Of a DNA stretch of 64,000 bases, positions 7,599 through 20,199 are shown piece by piece. How positions within the stretch are numbered: position 1 is the stretch's first letter; the number at the start of each line of letters is the position of its first letter. Origin of the DNA: Microbacterium lushaniae (lineage in GTDB: Bacteria; Actinomycetota; Actinomycetes; Actinomycetales; Microbacteriaceae); contig NZ_CP044232.1 of the NCBI RefSeq assembly GCF_008727775.1, positions 2,542,001 through 2,606,000 on the forward strand. Reading direction: 5' to 3'. The position numbers and the translations under genes were made by a program. Below the pieces are notes generated by a model, which was given only the letters and a program-made list of their open reading frames with translations, was not told the DNA's origin and did not search any database.

Positions 7599-8333
7599 CT
7601 AAGTGCCGGTGGTCGCATCCGCGGCTTCGCGGATGAGGTCGAACACCTGGGCGGCTTCGGGGATGCCGACGGTATGCGATCCTCCCTTGACCTCGATGGT
7701 CTTCTTGGCGCCGGCACGGTCTGCCATGAAGTGGTGCACGGCGGCGGGGATGTTCTTGTCGAGCTCGCCGAAGAGGAACCACGACGGGATGGACTTCCAG
7801 GCTGGCTCACCCGAGGCCTCTCCGAAAGCGGACTCCTGAATGGGGCGCTGCGTGACCGCCATCACCGCAGCGATCTCGGCGGGCGAATCCGCCGCGAACT
7901 GCGCACGGTATCTGTCCTGCTCGATGTACAGGTCGACTCCGCCGCCGGGCAGCGCGACTGACCTGAGAGTCTCCGCGAGCGTCGAGCCAGGCAGCTTCCC
8001 GGCCAGGTCTCCCGGCGTCTCACCGGCCTCCGGCGCGAAGGCCCCGATGTACACCAGCGCCTTCACCCGTGAATTGCCCGCGCCGCCGCCGCTGATCACC
8101 GTGCCGCCGTAAGAGTGCCCCACGAGGATGATGTCGCCGCTGATGCCCTCCAACGTGGCCCGCAGGTAGTCGGAGTCGAACGCCACGCCACGAAGCGGGT
8201 TCGCGACCGCGATCGCGGGGTACCCGTCATCCAGCAGCAATGAGATCACCCCGCTCCAACTCGACGACTCGGCGAACGCGCCGTGCACGAGCACGACCGT
8301 CGGGTGGGAAGTGGATTCCGGGGTGATGCTCAT
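7599..8333 (-). CDS. Alpha/beta hydrolase (Abhydrolase_6 type)
   Basis: 244 residues from the ATG at 8333. It shows VVLVHGAFAESSSW (oxyanion loop), a Ser nucleophile in LVGHSYGGTVI, ALVYIGAFAPEAGE after strand 6, Asp in FGELDKNIP and His in KGGSHTVGIPE. HGAFAESSSW with YIGAFAPEAGE marks a common family of soluble esterase-like hydrolases, often beside ECF41 sigma factors or cupins. The substrate is unknown. The cupin gene follows on the same strand. The start was chosen over a 19-residue extension because MSITPES gives a family-like N-terminus. The 319 bp upstream (8334-8652) show no gene and no obvious regulatory repeat. Confidence 0.85.
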   Translation of the reverse strand: MSITPESTSHPTVVLVHGAFAESSSWSGVISLLLDDGYPAIAVANPLRGVAFDSDYLRATLEGISGDIILVGHSYGGTVISGGGAGNSRVKALVYIGAFAPEAGETPGDLAGKLPGSTLAETLRSVALPGGGVDLYIEQDRYRAQFAADSPAEIAAVMAVTQRPIQESAFGEASGEPAWKSIPSWFLFGELDKNIPAAVHHFMADRAGAKKTIEVKGGSHTVGIPEAAQVFDLIREAADATTGT

Positions 8334-8652
8334 GTCGCCGTCTCCTCCATGGCAGTGCAGACCGTCAGTGCGCCGTGGAGTATGGGTCACTCCGAAGGCG
8401 CCCTACCGTTCCGGTCGCTTCAGTTGAGTTGCCTGACAGTCTTCGCGGTCTCGGCCTGGAGCGCGCGCCGGTCAGCCGGAGAAGATTTCCGGAGAACCCC
8501 ACGCTCAGCGATCCCGGCCGATGCTCGGCAGTGCGGTGAGTGAGTACCCTCGGACCAAGGGCGGGCCGGGCCGGCGCTTCACGACGCGCAGGGGGTTCGG
8601 GCGGATGCCCCGTGACAGCTGTACCGACGTCGGTGGGGAGGTGGCACGCGAG

Positions 8653-9594
8653 ATGCCGGATCCCGTTGATGCGTCGCGACTGAAGGAGTTCGAGGAGCTG
8701 CGGCCCCTGCTGTTCTCCATCGCCTACCGCATGCTGGGCAGCGTGGGCGAGGCCGAAGATGCCGTCCAGGAGACGTGGCTGCGCTACCAGACCAGCGCGA
8801 CGCGTCCGGTGTCACCGAAGGCGTTCCTATCGTCAGTGGTCACGAGGATCGCGATCAACGAACTGCGCTCAGCCCGAGCCCGCCGCGAGCAGTATGTCGG
8901 TGAGTGGTTTCCGGAGCCTCTGCTGGAAGACCCGTATCAGGATCCTCAGCGTGCCGCAGAACTGGCCGAATCGGTATCGATGGCTGCACTTGTGCTTCTG
9001 GAGCGGCTCACTCCTGTGGAACGCGCGGTTTTCGTCCTCCGCGACGTGTTCGGGTTCGGCTTCGGCGAGATCTCCCCCATCGTCGAACGCTCGGAAGCCG
9101 CCTGCCGGCAGGTGGCGGTGCGGGCGCGGCGCCATATGGAGGCCGGCCTCCCCCGCTTCGACGCCGATCGACGGGCACGTGAGCAGCTGGCTGAGCGCTT
9201 CTTCGCCGCGGTGGTGACGGGAGATGTCGACGGGTTGCGGGCGCTCCTGGCCGCCGACGTCCAGCTCGCTTCCGACAGCGGCGGCAACGCCCCCAGCCTG
9301 CCGAGGACCGTCGTCGGTGCGGACAACGTGGCTCGCGTGCTGTCGTCGGCGCGTGCCGGACTCTCGCAGATCGGTCTCACTGTGGAGACCCGTGAACTCA
9401 ACGGCCAGCCCGGCGCACTCGTCCGCGACCAGGCGGGCAGAGTCTTGAGCGTCATGGTGCTCGATGTCCTCGACGCCCGGGTCCAGTTCATCCGCACGGT
9501 GATCAACCCCCACAAGCTCGCCCATCTGGGTCCCGTGTCGGACTCGTGGGCGGTTCGCGCGGCCTATCTCCGCGCAAGGGCGGGCAGACGGTAG
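8653..9594 (+). CDS. ECF41-type RNA polymerase sigma factor
   Basis: 313 residues. The sigma2 region (FEELRPLLFSIAYRMLGSV, EDAVQETWLRYQ) and sigma4 region (LTPVERAVFVLRDVFGF, VERSEAACRQVAVRARRHM) are joined by a linker holding YVGEWFPEPL, matching the conserved WxPEP block of ECF41. A SnoaL-like C-terminal domain (about residues 180-305) ends with INPHKLAHLGPV, matching the NPDKL motif that tunes sigma activity in this group. These proteins have no anti-sigma factor; the C-terminal domain is the internal regulator. ATG 8653 lies 12 nt after GGGGAGG; in-frame ATGs at 8521 and 8605 are alternatives. A consensus-like ECF41 promoter precedes the next gene at 9630. Confidence 0.9.
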   Translation: MPDPVDASRLKEFEELRPLLFSIAYRMLGSVGEAEDAVQETWLRYQTSATRPVSPKAFLSSVVTRIAINELRSARARREQYVGEWFPEPLLEDPYQDPQRAAELAESVSMAALVLLERLTPVERAVFVLRDVFGFGFGEISPIVERSEAACRQVAVRARRHMEAGLPRFDADRRAREQLAERFFAAVVTGDVDGLRALLAADVQLASDSGGNAPSLPRTVVGADNVARVLSSARAGLSQIGLTVETRELNGQPGALVRDQAGRVLSVMVLDVLDARVQFIRTVINPHKLAHLGPVSDSWAVRAAYLRARAGRR

Positions 9595-9629
9595 GGGCGA
9601 CACTCTCCTCCGGGCCGAGGGCCGACGGA

Positions 9630-9656
9630 TGTCACAATCCCCCGGGCTGTCCTGTC
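9630..9656 (+). promoter_or_regulatory. Candidate ECF41 target promoter
   Basis: TGTCACA at 9630-9636, a 16-nt spacer and TGTC at 9653-9656. The published ECF41 consensus is TGTCACA-N16-CGTC, so only the first base of the -10 differs. It lies 36 bp after the ECF41 gene and 48 bp before the DUF6069-like gene. The sigma factor would thus drive its neighbour, as is usual for this group. Confidence 0.65.
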
Positions 9657-9703
9657 CTGGGTGGTAAGCCCCCGCTTTCCGCGGACGACAGAAGGAGCAT
9701 CCC

Positions 9704-10165
9704 ATGGTCGGTTCACTCCCCCGCGAACGCACGATGCTGCGGCGCGACCGAGGCACCAGGACCTTCATCGTCGTAGTCGTCATCTGCTGTGGGATCGCCG
9801 TCGCGCTCAACGTGACTCTCTTCACGATCGGGAGGGTGACCGGAGCATCCCTCCGCGTCGACCCTCGCTGGGGCGACCCTGACCACCTCGTCATCATCGG
9901 CGACGTGGTGTGGAAGACCCTCGTCCCCCTCGTCCTCGGAGCGATCGTGCTCGGCCTGATCGCCCCGCGGTCGCGGCGCTGGACGACGATCACGATCGTC
10001 GCAGGAAGCCTCGTGGCGGGAGTCAGCATCCCCCTGGTCGCCACGGGCGCGCACGACCTGCCGACCGCGGCGGTACTCTCCGCCATGCACACGGTCACGG
10101 GGCTGGCCTACGTGGCGATCGGGATCAGCGCCCACCGACAGTTCGCCCTCAACGGGCGCGCGTAG
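9704..10165 (+). CDS. Four-helix membrane protein, DUF6069-like
   Basis: 153 residues. Hydrophobic segments lie at about 20-43 (FIVVVVICCGIAVALNVTLF), 68-90 (VWKTLVPLVLGAIVLGLIA), 94-113 (WTTITIVAGSLVAGVSIPL) and 120-143 (TAAVLSAMHTVTGLAYVAIG). The layout and the final HxxTGLAY pattern resemble the DUF6069 family of actinobacterial membrane proteins of unknown role. The ATG at 9704 follows GAAGGAG with 6-nt spacing. It stands between the ECF41 sigma gene and the convergent peptidase. The candidate sigma-41 promoter just upstream suggests it is the main target of that sigma factor. ECF41 partners elsewhere are usually soluble redox or carboxymuconolactone-type enzymes, so a membrane protein partner is less usual. 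Confidence 0.75.
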   Translation: MVGSLPRERTMLRRDRGTRTFIVVVVICCGIAVALNVTLFTIGRVTGASLRVDPRWGDPDHLVIIGDVVWKTLVPLVLGAIVLGLIAPRSRRWTTITIVAGSLVAGVSIPLVATGAHDLPTAAVLSAMHTVTGLAYVAIGISAHRQFALNGRA

Positions 10166-10177
10166 GAACCAACGGGG

Positions 10178-10849
10178 TCAGGGGTTCAGTGCCTCCCAGT
10201 GGCCCTCTGAGACCACGGTCACAGCCCCATCCACGACGGCGATCGCCGTCTGGTCGTCGATCGCGTACGCCGGTCCGGGGATCGAGAGCGCCCATCGCCG
10301 CGCACTCGCGAGAGTGTTGGCGGCCCAACCCCGGTAATCGAGGTGGGGGAAGATCGAGAAGTCCACCACGCCGAGGGCCTCGTCGGCGCCGCCCGGCTTC
10401 CAGTCCACGAACTCCGCGCCGATCCGGGGTGTCATCACCATGCTGCCGGCGCTCACCCCGACCCACACGGTGTCGGGGTGATCGGGCAGGAGCTGCGCCA
10501 GCCCCGACTCCCGCAGCCAATGCGCCAGGTAGATCGCCTCGCCGCCGTCGACGAGGAGCACGTCGGCGTCACGCACCCAGGGCACCCAACGATCCGGGCC
10601 GATGCTCGGCAGTGCGGTGAGCTCGAGGACCCCGACCGACTTCCAGCCCAGCTCACACAGGCCGCCCGGAGAAGACCAGCGGCCGGCCGTCGACCGCCAC
10701 ACCGACTGGGGTGAGCACGCCGGGTGTCCCCACTGAGCGGTGGGGACGAAGAGGGCATCGCAATCCGCGACGTCTCTGCCGAGCATTTCCGTCAGCGCCG
10801 AACGGATGGAGCCGTTCGTCACGCCGCCCGACGTGAGCAAGAGCTTCAC
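10178..10849 (-). CDS. Peptidase E homologue (family S51)
   Basis: 223 residues from a GTG at 10849 preceded by a strong AGGAGG at 6-nt spacing. The fold is class-I glutaminase-like: LLLTSGGVTNGSI at the N-terminus, DVLLVDGGEAIYLAHWL in the middle, then the nucleophile elbow GVSAGSMVMTP with Ser. VDFSIFPHLDYRG supplies a His, as in S51 enzymes. Family S51 includes aspartyl dipeptidase PepE and cyanophycinase; this length fits the dipeptidase branch. It converges on the DUF6069-like gene with 12 bp between stops and sits just beyond the rRNA operon terminator. It appears to be an independent housekeeping gene. Confidence 0.82.
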   Translation of the reverse strand: MKLLLTSGGVTNGSIRSALTEMLGRDVADCDALFVPTAQWGHPACSPQSVWRSTAGRWSSPGGLCELGWKSVGVLELTALPSIGPDRWVPWVRDADVLLVDGGEAIYLAHWLRESGLAQLLPDHPDTVWVGVSAGSMVMTPRIGAEFVDWKPGGADEALGVVDFSIFPHLDYRGWAANTLASARRWALSIPGPAYAIDDQTAIAVVDGAVTVVSEGHWEALNP

Positions 10850-10982
10850 CGCAGCCTCCTGTCGAGGCCGGGCGCCCGCGTTCTGCGGGATCGCGACCTC
10901 CGCACCATCTCACCGGAGCGGGCACCCCGTTGCAAGGGCGCGGCCTCCGGTCGGATGCGCGCGAAAACAGGTCTGTAAACGC

Positions 10983-11014
10983 GAAATGGCCACCCCGCGT
11001 TGGGTGGCCATTTC
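10983..11014 (-). terminator. rRNA operon terminator
   Basis: A perfect 13-bp stem, GAAATGGCCACCC pairing with GGGTGGCCATTTC around a CGCGTT loop, just after the 5S 3' end. On the minus strand the stem is followed by a short mixed T stretch (CGCGTTT). Confidence 0.85.
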
Positions 11015-11023
11015 TCGGAAGAA

Positions 11024-11142
11024 GTCCGGCGGTGTCCTACTCTCCCACAGGGTCCCCCCTGCAGTACCATCGGCGCTGTGAGGCTTAGCTTCCGGGTTCG
11101 GAATGTAACCGGGCGTTTCCCTCACGCTATGGCCGCCGAAAC
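11024..11142 (-). rRNA. rrf: 5S ribosomal RNA
   Basis: On the minus strand the RNA begins GTTTCGGCGGCCATAGCG and continues through GAACCCGGAAGCTAAG to GGGAGAGTAGGACACCGCCG, the typical high-GC actinobacterial 5S sequence of about 119 nt. It is the last gene of the 16S-23S-5S operon, about 100 nt after the 23S end. Ends are estimated to within a few bases. Confidence 0.95.
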
Positions 11143-11244
11143 ACTATTGATGTTTCAGTCGTACACAAACGTAGTTCTATGTTGTGTTGTTGTTCCCGAC
11201 CGTACATCGGGAACCACTCAGTGGACGCAAGCACCAAAAACGGT

Positions 11245-16280
<5,036 letters not shown>

Positions 16281-16506
16281 AGAATTTTGCTGCGAACAGA
16301 CCGGAATAGGTCCACCCGAGCGAGCTTGATCTGACGATCGGATGTCATTACTGACATTTATCCGTTTAATCTCAAAAGAATCTCACCGGCCAGCAAAGCT
16401 GACCGCGAGGTTTTTTGGCATTTGACAAGTGCACGCTGTTGAGTTCTCAAGGATCGGATGCTCCTGCTACTCAGCCTCTCAGCCTCGCCCGCAGGGCAAC
16501 TTCTCT
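16281..16506 (-). other. rRNA operon leader
   Basis: Transcribed leader between the promoter and the 16S 5' end. On the minus strand it holds TTGAGAACTCAACAGCGTGC followed by a TTGTCAAATGCCAAAAAACC stretch, a pattern commonly seen in actinobacterial rRNA leaders. The block shared with the 16S-23S spacer argues for antitermination or RNase processing. No gene is seen here. Confidence 0.6.
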
Positions 16507-16534
16507 ATCTTACCCGACTCCGTCGAGCTGTCAA
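16507..16534 (-). promoter_or_regulatory. rRNA operon promoter
   Basis: On the minus strand, a perfect -35 TTGACA (complement at 16529-16534), a 16-nt spacer and -10 TAAGAT (complement at 16507-16512). This is a housekeeping sigma-factor promoter that directs transcription into the rRNA leader. Only one such promoter is evident. The 254 bp from 16535 to 16788 contain no gene. Confidence 0.75.
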
Positions 16535-16788
16535 ATCGGCGCCTCCGTGACGATCAGACGTCACCGAACGGCGCTCCATGACGGCTTCTGGAGCGGGTAC
16601 CTCCATTCTACGCCCGAGGGCACGAGCTCTCAACGAGAGCTCAGGAGAAGGGAGGGTGTTCTCCGCTTGAGGGGGGTGAGGCTCTCGGCCTCTCCGCTTC
16701 CCTGTGGGGCGAACGATCAATAGCCTACGACGGCCCTGCCGCACCCGGCAAGTCGGGCGCGGCCCGGGCGTGTCGCGGCCTTCGCGGC

Positions 16789-17769
16789 TCACCGGGCCGC
16801 CGCCGCGTAGCGGGTCGCAAGCGTCGCGAACGCACGGCCCAGCTCCGGCGGGCCGACCACGTCGACCTCGGCGTCGAACCTGCCCAGGGATGCTGCCAAC
16901 GCGGCCCATGACCAGGAGCCGGCCGTGTAGAGGCATCGGTCGGTGCCTCGCGGCTCGACGTGGCCGTCGCCGGCGAACGGGAGCACCTGGGCGGCCGGCA
17001 GATGCAGAACGACCGTCCCCGTGCACGGCCAGGCGTTCACCCCCGCCGAGCCCTTGAACCGCGCCGACACGTAGGCCTGGGCATCGCCGCCGGGGACCTC
17101 ACGCGGGGTGAACCTGGGCCCCGTGGGCGTGCGCGGCGTGATGCGGTCGGCGCGGAAGATGCGCCAGTCGTCGACATCCAGGTCCCACGCGACGAGGTAC
17201 CACCGGCGTGAGGCGGCGACGAGGTGGTGCGGCTGCACCCGTCGCGGCGGCGTGGACTCGTGTTCGACCGCATCCGGATTCGAACCGGCGTAATCGAATC
17301 GCAGCGTCTCGCGGGCGCGAACGGCGGTGGAGAGGGCGACCAGCACATCCGGCGACACCGCAGCCCCGAGCCCCTCACCCGGGGGCGCGACCGTCGTGAA
17401 GCCGACGGCGTCCAGGCGATGGCGAAGTCGCGAGGGCATCACCTGTCGCACCGTGGTCAGCGCTCTCAGCGCGCCCTCCTCGATGCCGGCCCCCGTGGCC
17501 GTCGCCGACTGCAGCGCGATCGTGAGCGCGATGATCTGCTCGTCGTCGAACAGCAGCGGCGGCAGTTCGCTCCCCGCATCCAGGCGGTATCCGCCGTCCG
17601 GCCCCATCGCGGCGTGGATGCGGTATCCCATCTGCCGCAGCCGGTCGACATCGCGGCGCACCGTGCGATGGCTCACCCCGAGCCGATCGGCCAGCAGCGC
17701 GCCCGGCCAGTCGCGCCTGGTCTGCAGCAGCGACAGCAGATTCAGCAGGCGTGAAGTGGTCGTCGTCAT
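16789..17769 (-). CDS. WYL-domain transcriptional regulator (YafY type)
   Basis: 326 residues from the ATG at 17769. The start is fixed by MTTTTSRLLNLLSLLQTRRDW, the standard N-terminal helix of the group; a much longer upstream frame is an artefact running antisense to the next gene. The DeoR-type winged helix spans residues 5-60 (LADRLGVSHRTVRRDVDRL, then GGYRLDAG). The middle holds PPLLFDDEQIIALTIAL. The WYL domain has RRVQPHHLVAASRRWYLVAWD, where WYL is conserved, and a C-terminal WCX-like extension. Such proteins sense small ligands or nucleic acids through WYL and often control a neighbouring VOC-family gene. Here a PhnB-like VOC gene is divergent with 99 bp between starts, so it is the likely target. 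Confidence 0.9.
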   Translation of the reverse strand: MTTTTSRLLNLLSLLQTRRDWPGALLADRLGVSHRTVRRDVDRLRQMGYRIHAAMGPDGGYRLDAGSELPPLLFDDEQIIALTIALQSATATGAGIEEGALRALTTVRQVMPSRLRHRLDAVGFTTVAPPGEGLGAAVSPDVLVALSTAVRARETLRFDYAGSNPDAVEHESTPPRRVQPHHLVAASRRWYLVAWDLDVDDWRIFRADRITPRTPTGPRFTPREVPGGDAQAYVSARFKGSAGVNAWPCTGTVVLHLPAAQVLPFAGDGHVEPRGTDRCLYTAGSWSWAALAASLGRFDAEVDVVGPPELGRAFATLATRYAAAAR

Positions 17770-17791
17770 TTCTCGAGGGTATGTGCAGTGC

Positions 17792-17808
17792 AGGACCGAT
17801 CCCGTCCT
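17792..17808. promoter_or_regulatory. Possible operator between the WYL regulator and VOC gene
   Basis: Inverted repeat AGGAC-N7-GTCCT at 17792-17808, between the two divergent starts. The arms are short, so chance is possible. Its place next to a TATACC stretch fits a repressor site. Confidence 0.35.
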
Positions 17809-17868
17809 ATACCCCTGCCACAGTGGGTGCCGCCGGGAAAGCCCCGGCGCAACGCTCGAGGAGCAGAT

Positions 17869-18330
17869 ATGACCATCACCACGACCACCCACCTCAATTT
17901 CCATGGCCGCGCCCGCAAGGCTCTGGAGTTCTACCACTCGGTCTTCGGCGGGCACCTCACGACCGCCACCTACGCGGATTTCGGCATGCCCGCCGACGCC
18001 CCGGGCGCCGAGAACATCGTGTTCGGCGAGGTGCGAAGCGCCGACGGGTTCCGGATCATGGCCTACGACATCCCCGGGCAGCCTGCCGGCGGCGCGGGCG
18101 GGACGACGCGCCGCGAGAACGGGGTCACCATCACCGACCAGCCGTTCTTCGTCTCCGTCCGCGGCGACTCCCTCGATGAGGTGACGGCCTATTGGGACGC
18201 GCTGTCCGACGACGCCTCGATCATCGAGCCGCTCGCGGCGTCGGCGTGGAGCCCGGGCTTCGGCATGCTCACCGACGGCTTCGGCGTCACCTGGATCCTC
18301 GACGTCGCCACCTCCGAAACCGCGGGATAG
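17869..18330 (+). CDS. VOC-superfamily protein, PhnB-like
   Basis: 153 residues from the ATG at 17869, after GAGGAGCAGAT. The protein begins TTTTHLNFHGRARKALEFYHSVFGG, the classic first beta-alpha unit of the PhnB branch of vicinal-oxygen-chelate proteins. It then has TYADFGMP, a central FRIMAYDIPG strand, ITDQPFFVSVRGDSLDEVTAYWDAL and ends with FGMLTDGFGVTWILDV. Members are often called 3-demethylubiquinone-9 3-methyltransferase-like, but no such pathway is implied here, and they may act in antibiotic or toxic-compound handling. It is divergent from a WYL regulator gene, a common actinobacterial pairing, and is probably repressed by it. Confidence 0.85.
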   Translation: MTITTTTHLNFHGRARKALEFYHSVFGGHLTTATYADFGMPADAPGAENIVFGEVRSADGFRIMAYDIPGQPAGGAGGTTRRENGVTITDQPFFVSVRGDSLDEVTAYWDALSDDASIIEPLAASAWSPGFGMLTDGFGVTWILDVATSETAG

Positions 18331-18346
18331 TGTCCGCTGCAGCCCG

Positions 18347-19180
18347 TCACCGCCCGCCGTGCTCCCCGGACGGCGGCGTGGGCTTCTCGGCGAGGCGCTG
18401 CAGTTGCCACCGATGCACGTCGGCGAGCCAGTACAGCGGCGCGGACGGACCGACCCGCTCGTCTTCGGGGAGCGCGCCGTCGCGCAGAGCCTGCACGTAG
18501 GCGCGGTCCTGTTCGATGCGCTCCCGCACCTGGCCTGCCGTTCCGACCGAACCATGGCCGGGGACGACGGCACGGACGTCGTCCGCGACGTCCTGGAACA
18601 GCTGCAGTGCGGTCAGGTAATCCTCCAGCGGCTGGGCGGCATCAACGTCGAGGAAGGGCATCAGGATGTCGGAGAGCATGTCGCCCGCGACGAGGATGCC
18701 GCGCTCCTCGACCAGCAGCGCCGCATGCCCCGCGGCGTGGGCGCGATGCTCGATGATCCGCACCGTCGGACCGTCCCACGGGATGCGGACGGCGCCCCGG
18801 GGCAGCGCGGTGATCTCCCCGAACAGGTCGAGCGGGATCTCATCCGCGTACTCGGGCGGGAGGCCCACAGCCACCTGCTCCGGCCAGTCGGGCTGCGCGA
18901 GCAGTTCCGCCATGGTCGCGGCGCACAGCGCCGTTCCGTAACGGGGCGCTTCGCCGAGCGCCGCGTGCCAGAGAACGTGATCCCAATCCGGATGCGTGGC
19001 GAAACCCGCGACGACCCGTTGACTCATCCCGCGGATGTCGTCGGCAAGCCCCGTCATCTCGTCGTGCGTGAGACCGGGGTCGATCACGAGCACACCGTCG
19101 CGTCCTCGGACGACCACGGAGTTGCTCTGGATGAAGTCGCTCTCGTGAACGAAGACGCCGTCAGCGATCTGCGTGAGCAT
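18347..19180 (-). CDS. MBL-fold metallohydrolase
   Basis: 277 residues from the ATG at 19180, after GGAGGG. The metallo-beta-lactamase core is clear: VLVIDPGLTHDEMTGL, the metal motif THPDWDHVLWH (His-x-Asp-His with Asp and His for the second metal), a middle His in EHRAHAAGHAALL, Asp in LVAGDMLSDI and a last His in VVPGHGSVG. The arrangement fits small hydrolases acting on esters, thioesters or lactones, similar to glyoxalase II-like enzymes. Compared with HxHxDH, the first His position is replaced (Thr-His-Pro-Asp-Trp-Asp-His), so metal site 1 keeps one His less at the motif start than usual; this should be checked by modelling. Its stop lies 16 bp from the convergent VOC gene stop. Confidence 0.82.
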   Translation of the reverse strand: MLTQIADGVFVHESDFIQSNSVVVRGRDGVLVIDPGLTHDEMTGLADDIRGMSQRVVAGFATHPDWDHVLWHAALGEAPRYGTALCAATMAELLAQPDWPEQVAVGLPPEYADEIPLDLFGEITALPRGAVRIPWDGPTVRIIEHRAHAAGHAALLVEERGILVAGDMLSDILMPFLDVDAAQPLEDYLTALQLFQDVADDVRAVVPGHGSVGTAGQVRERIEQDRAYVQALRDGALPEDERVGPSAPLYWLADVHRWQLQRLAEKPTPPSGEHGGR

Positions 19181-19265
19181 GAGCCGCCCTCCGGGTGTGC
19201 GTGTGCCGGCGTGCGGGCCGCGGGTGATTCATCGGTCGTCTCCAGTTCGTGGCGGATGGGGCGGA

Positions 19266-20102
19266 TCAGCCGAACGCCATGGCGGCGACGGCGACGATGC
19301 AGACGGCGATGCCCGCCCGCTGACCGGGCGCGACCCGCTCCCGGAGGAAGCCGGCTGCCAGCAGCACCGTGACGGCGGGATAGAGGGAGGCGAGCACTCC
19401 GGCGATCCCCAGTCCGGTCGTGCCACTGGCGGCGAAGAACGCGAGGGTGCCGGCCGCGCCCAGCACACCGGCGCCGCTCCCCCAGCCCAGCACGCCGGTC
19501 GCGGGGCGCCACACCTGTCCGAGGGCGGCCGCCGTCGCGACCGTGAGGATCGCACCGGTCAGCTGATTGACGGCGAGCGGCACGAGGCCCGCGCCGTCGG
19601 AGATCTGCGCCAGCGCGATGAAGAGCACGCCGAAGCCCACGCCCGCGAGCGTGCCGTCGACGAGCGCTCCGCGCATGGCGGAGCGCTGCGTGGAGGTGTC
19701 GCGCGCGACCAGCCAGATTCCCGGCAGTGCCACGGCCATCCCCACCCAGACGAGCCATCCCGGCCGTTCTCCGAAGGCCGCACCCGCCAGCACGGGCAGG
19801 ACCGCGGCGCCGATCGCCGAAATGGGAGCCACCAGGCCCATGCGCCCCCGCGCCAGCCCGCGGTACAGGAAGATGCTGCCCGACGCCGACCCGAGCCCGG
19901 CGACCACCGCCCAGGCGAAATCCGACGCGAGCGGGCTGCCGGGCAGCATCAGCCCCGCCACGACCATGACCAGTGCGCCGGCGCTCTGCCCCACCAGGAC
20001 CACTTGCCATGTGGTGTACCGACGGGAACCCAGCCCACCGACGAAATCCGATGCACCGTACGCCACGGCGGAGGCGAGGCCGAGGAGGATGCCGAGGTTC
20101 AT
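19266..20102 (-). CDS. EamA-family drug/metabolite exporter
   Basis: 278 residues with about ten hydrophobic segments arranged as two related five-helix EamA halves: NLGILLGLASAVAYGASDFV at the start, and a second half beginning ALVDGTLAGVGFGVLFIALA. Small-residue-rich helices such as GSASGSIFLYRGLA and GIAGVLASLYPAVTVLLAAG before an ERVAPGQ turn are typical. It would export metabolites or amino-acid-like compounds by proton exchange. The start at 20102 follows the group's usual M-N-L-G-I-L-L start, with the in-frame extension having no membrane segments. The gene is divergent from a MocR-type regulator 82 bp away, a standard regulator-exporter pairing, so pyridoxal-dependent control of export is likely. 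Confidence 0.88.
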   Translation of the reverse strand: MNLGILLGLASAVAYGASDFVGGLGSRRYTTWQVVLVGQSAGALVMVVAGLMLPGSPLASDFAWAVVAGLGSASGSIFLYRGLARGRMGLVAPISAIGAAVLPVLAGAAFGERPGWLVWVGMAVALPGIWLVARDTSTQRSAMRGALVDGTLAGVGFGVLFIALAQISDGAGLVPLAVNQLTGAILTVATAAALGQVWRPATGVLGWGSGAGVLGAAGTLAFFAASGTTGLGIAGVLASLYPAVTVLLAAGFLRERVAPGQRAGIAVCIVAVAAMAFG

Positions 20103-20154
20103 GCATCGACTCTGCCGCCCGGGCGGTCCGGGGTGAAGGTCCGCTTCCCTGGTC

Positions 20155-20199
20155 GTGGACTGGACCATTCGATGTAATGGGGCGATGACGGTGGACTGG
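20155..20199. promoter_or_regulatory. Candidate MocR operator region
   Basis: Two direct copies of GTGGACTGG start at 20155 and 20191, 36 bp apart. Between them lies CCATT-N6-AATGG at 20165-20180. MocR regulators typically bind paired direct repeats in the divergent intergenic region. The second copy falls just inside the regulator gene, which is compatible with autoregulation. Confidence 0.5.

Noticed and set aside
18190..18573. 594-codon extension of the WYL regulator upstream of 17769
   Set aside because: The additional segment is antisense to the VOC gene and lacks homology; the regulator starts with the usual LLxLLxxRRxW helix.
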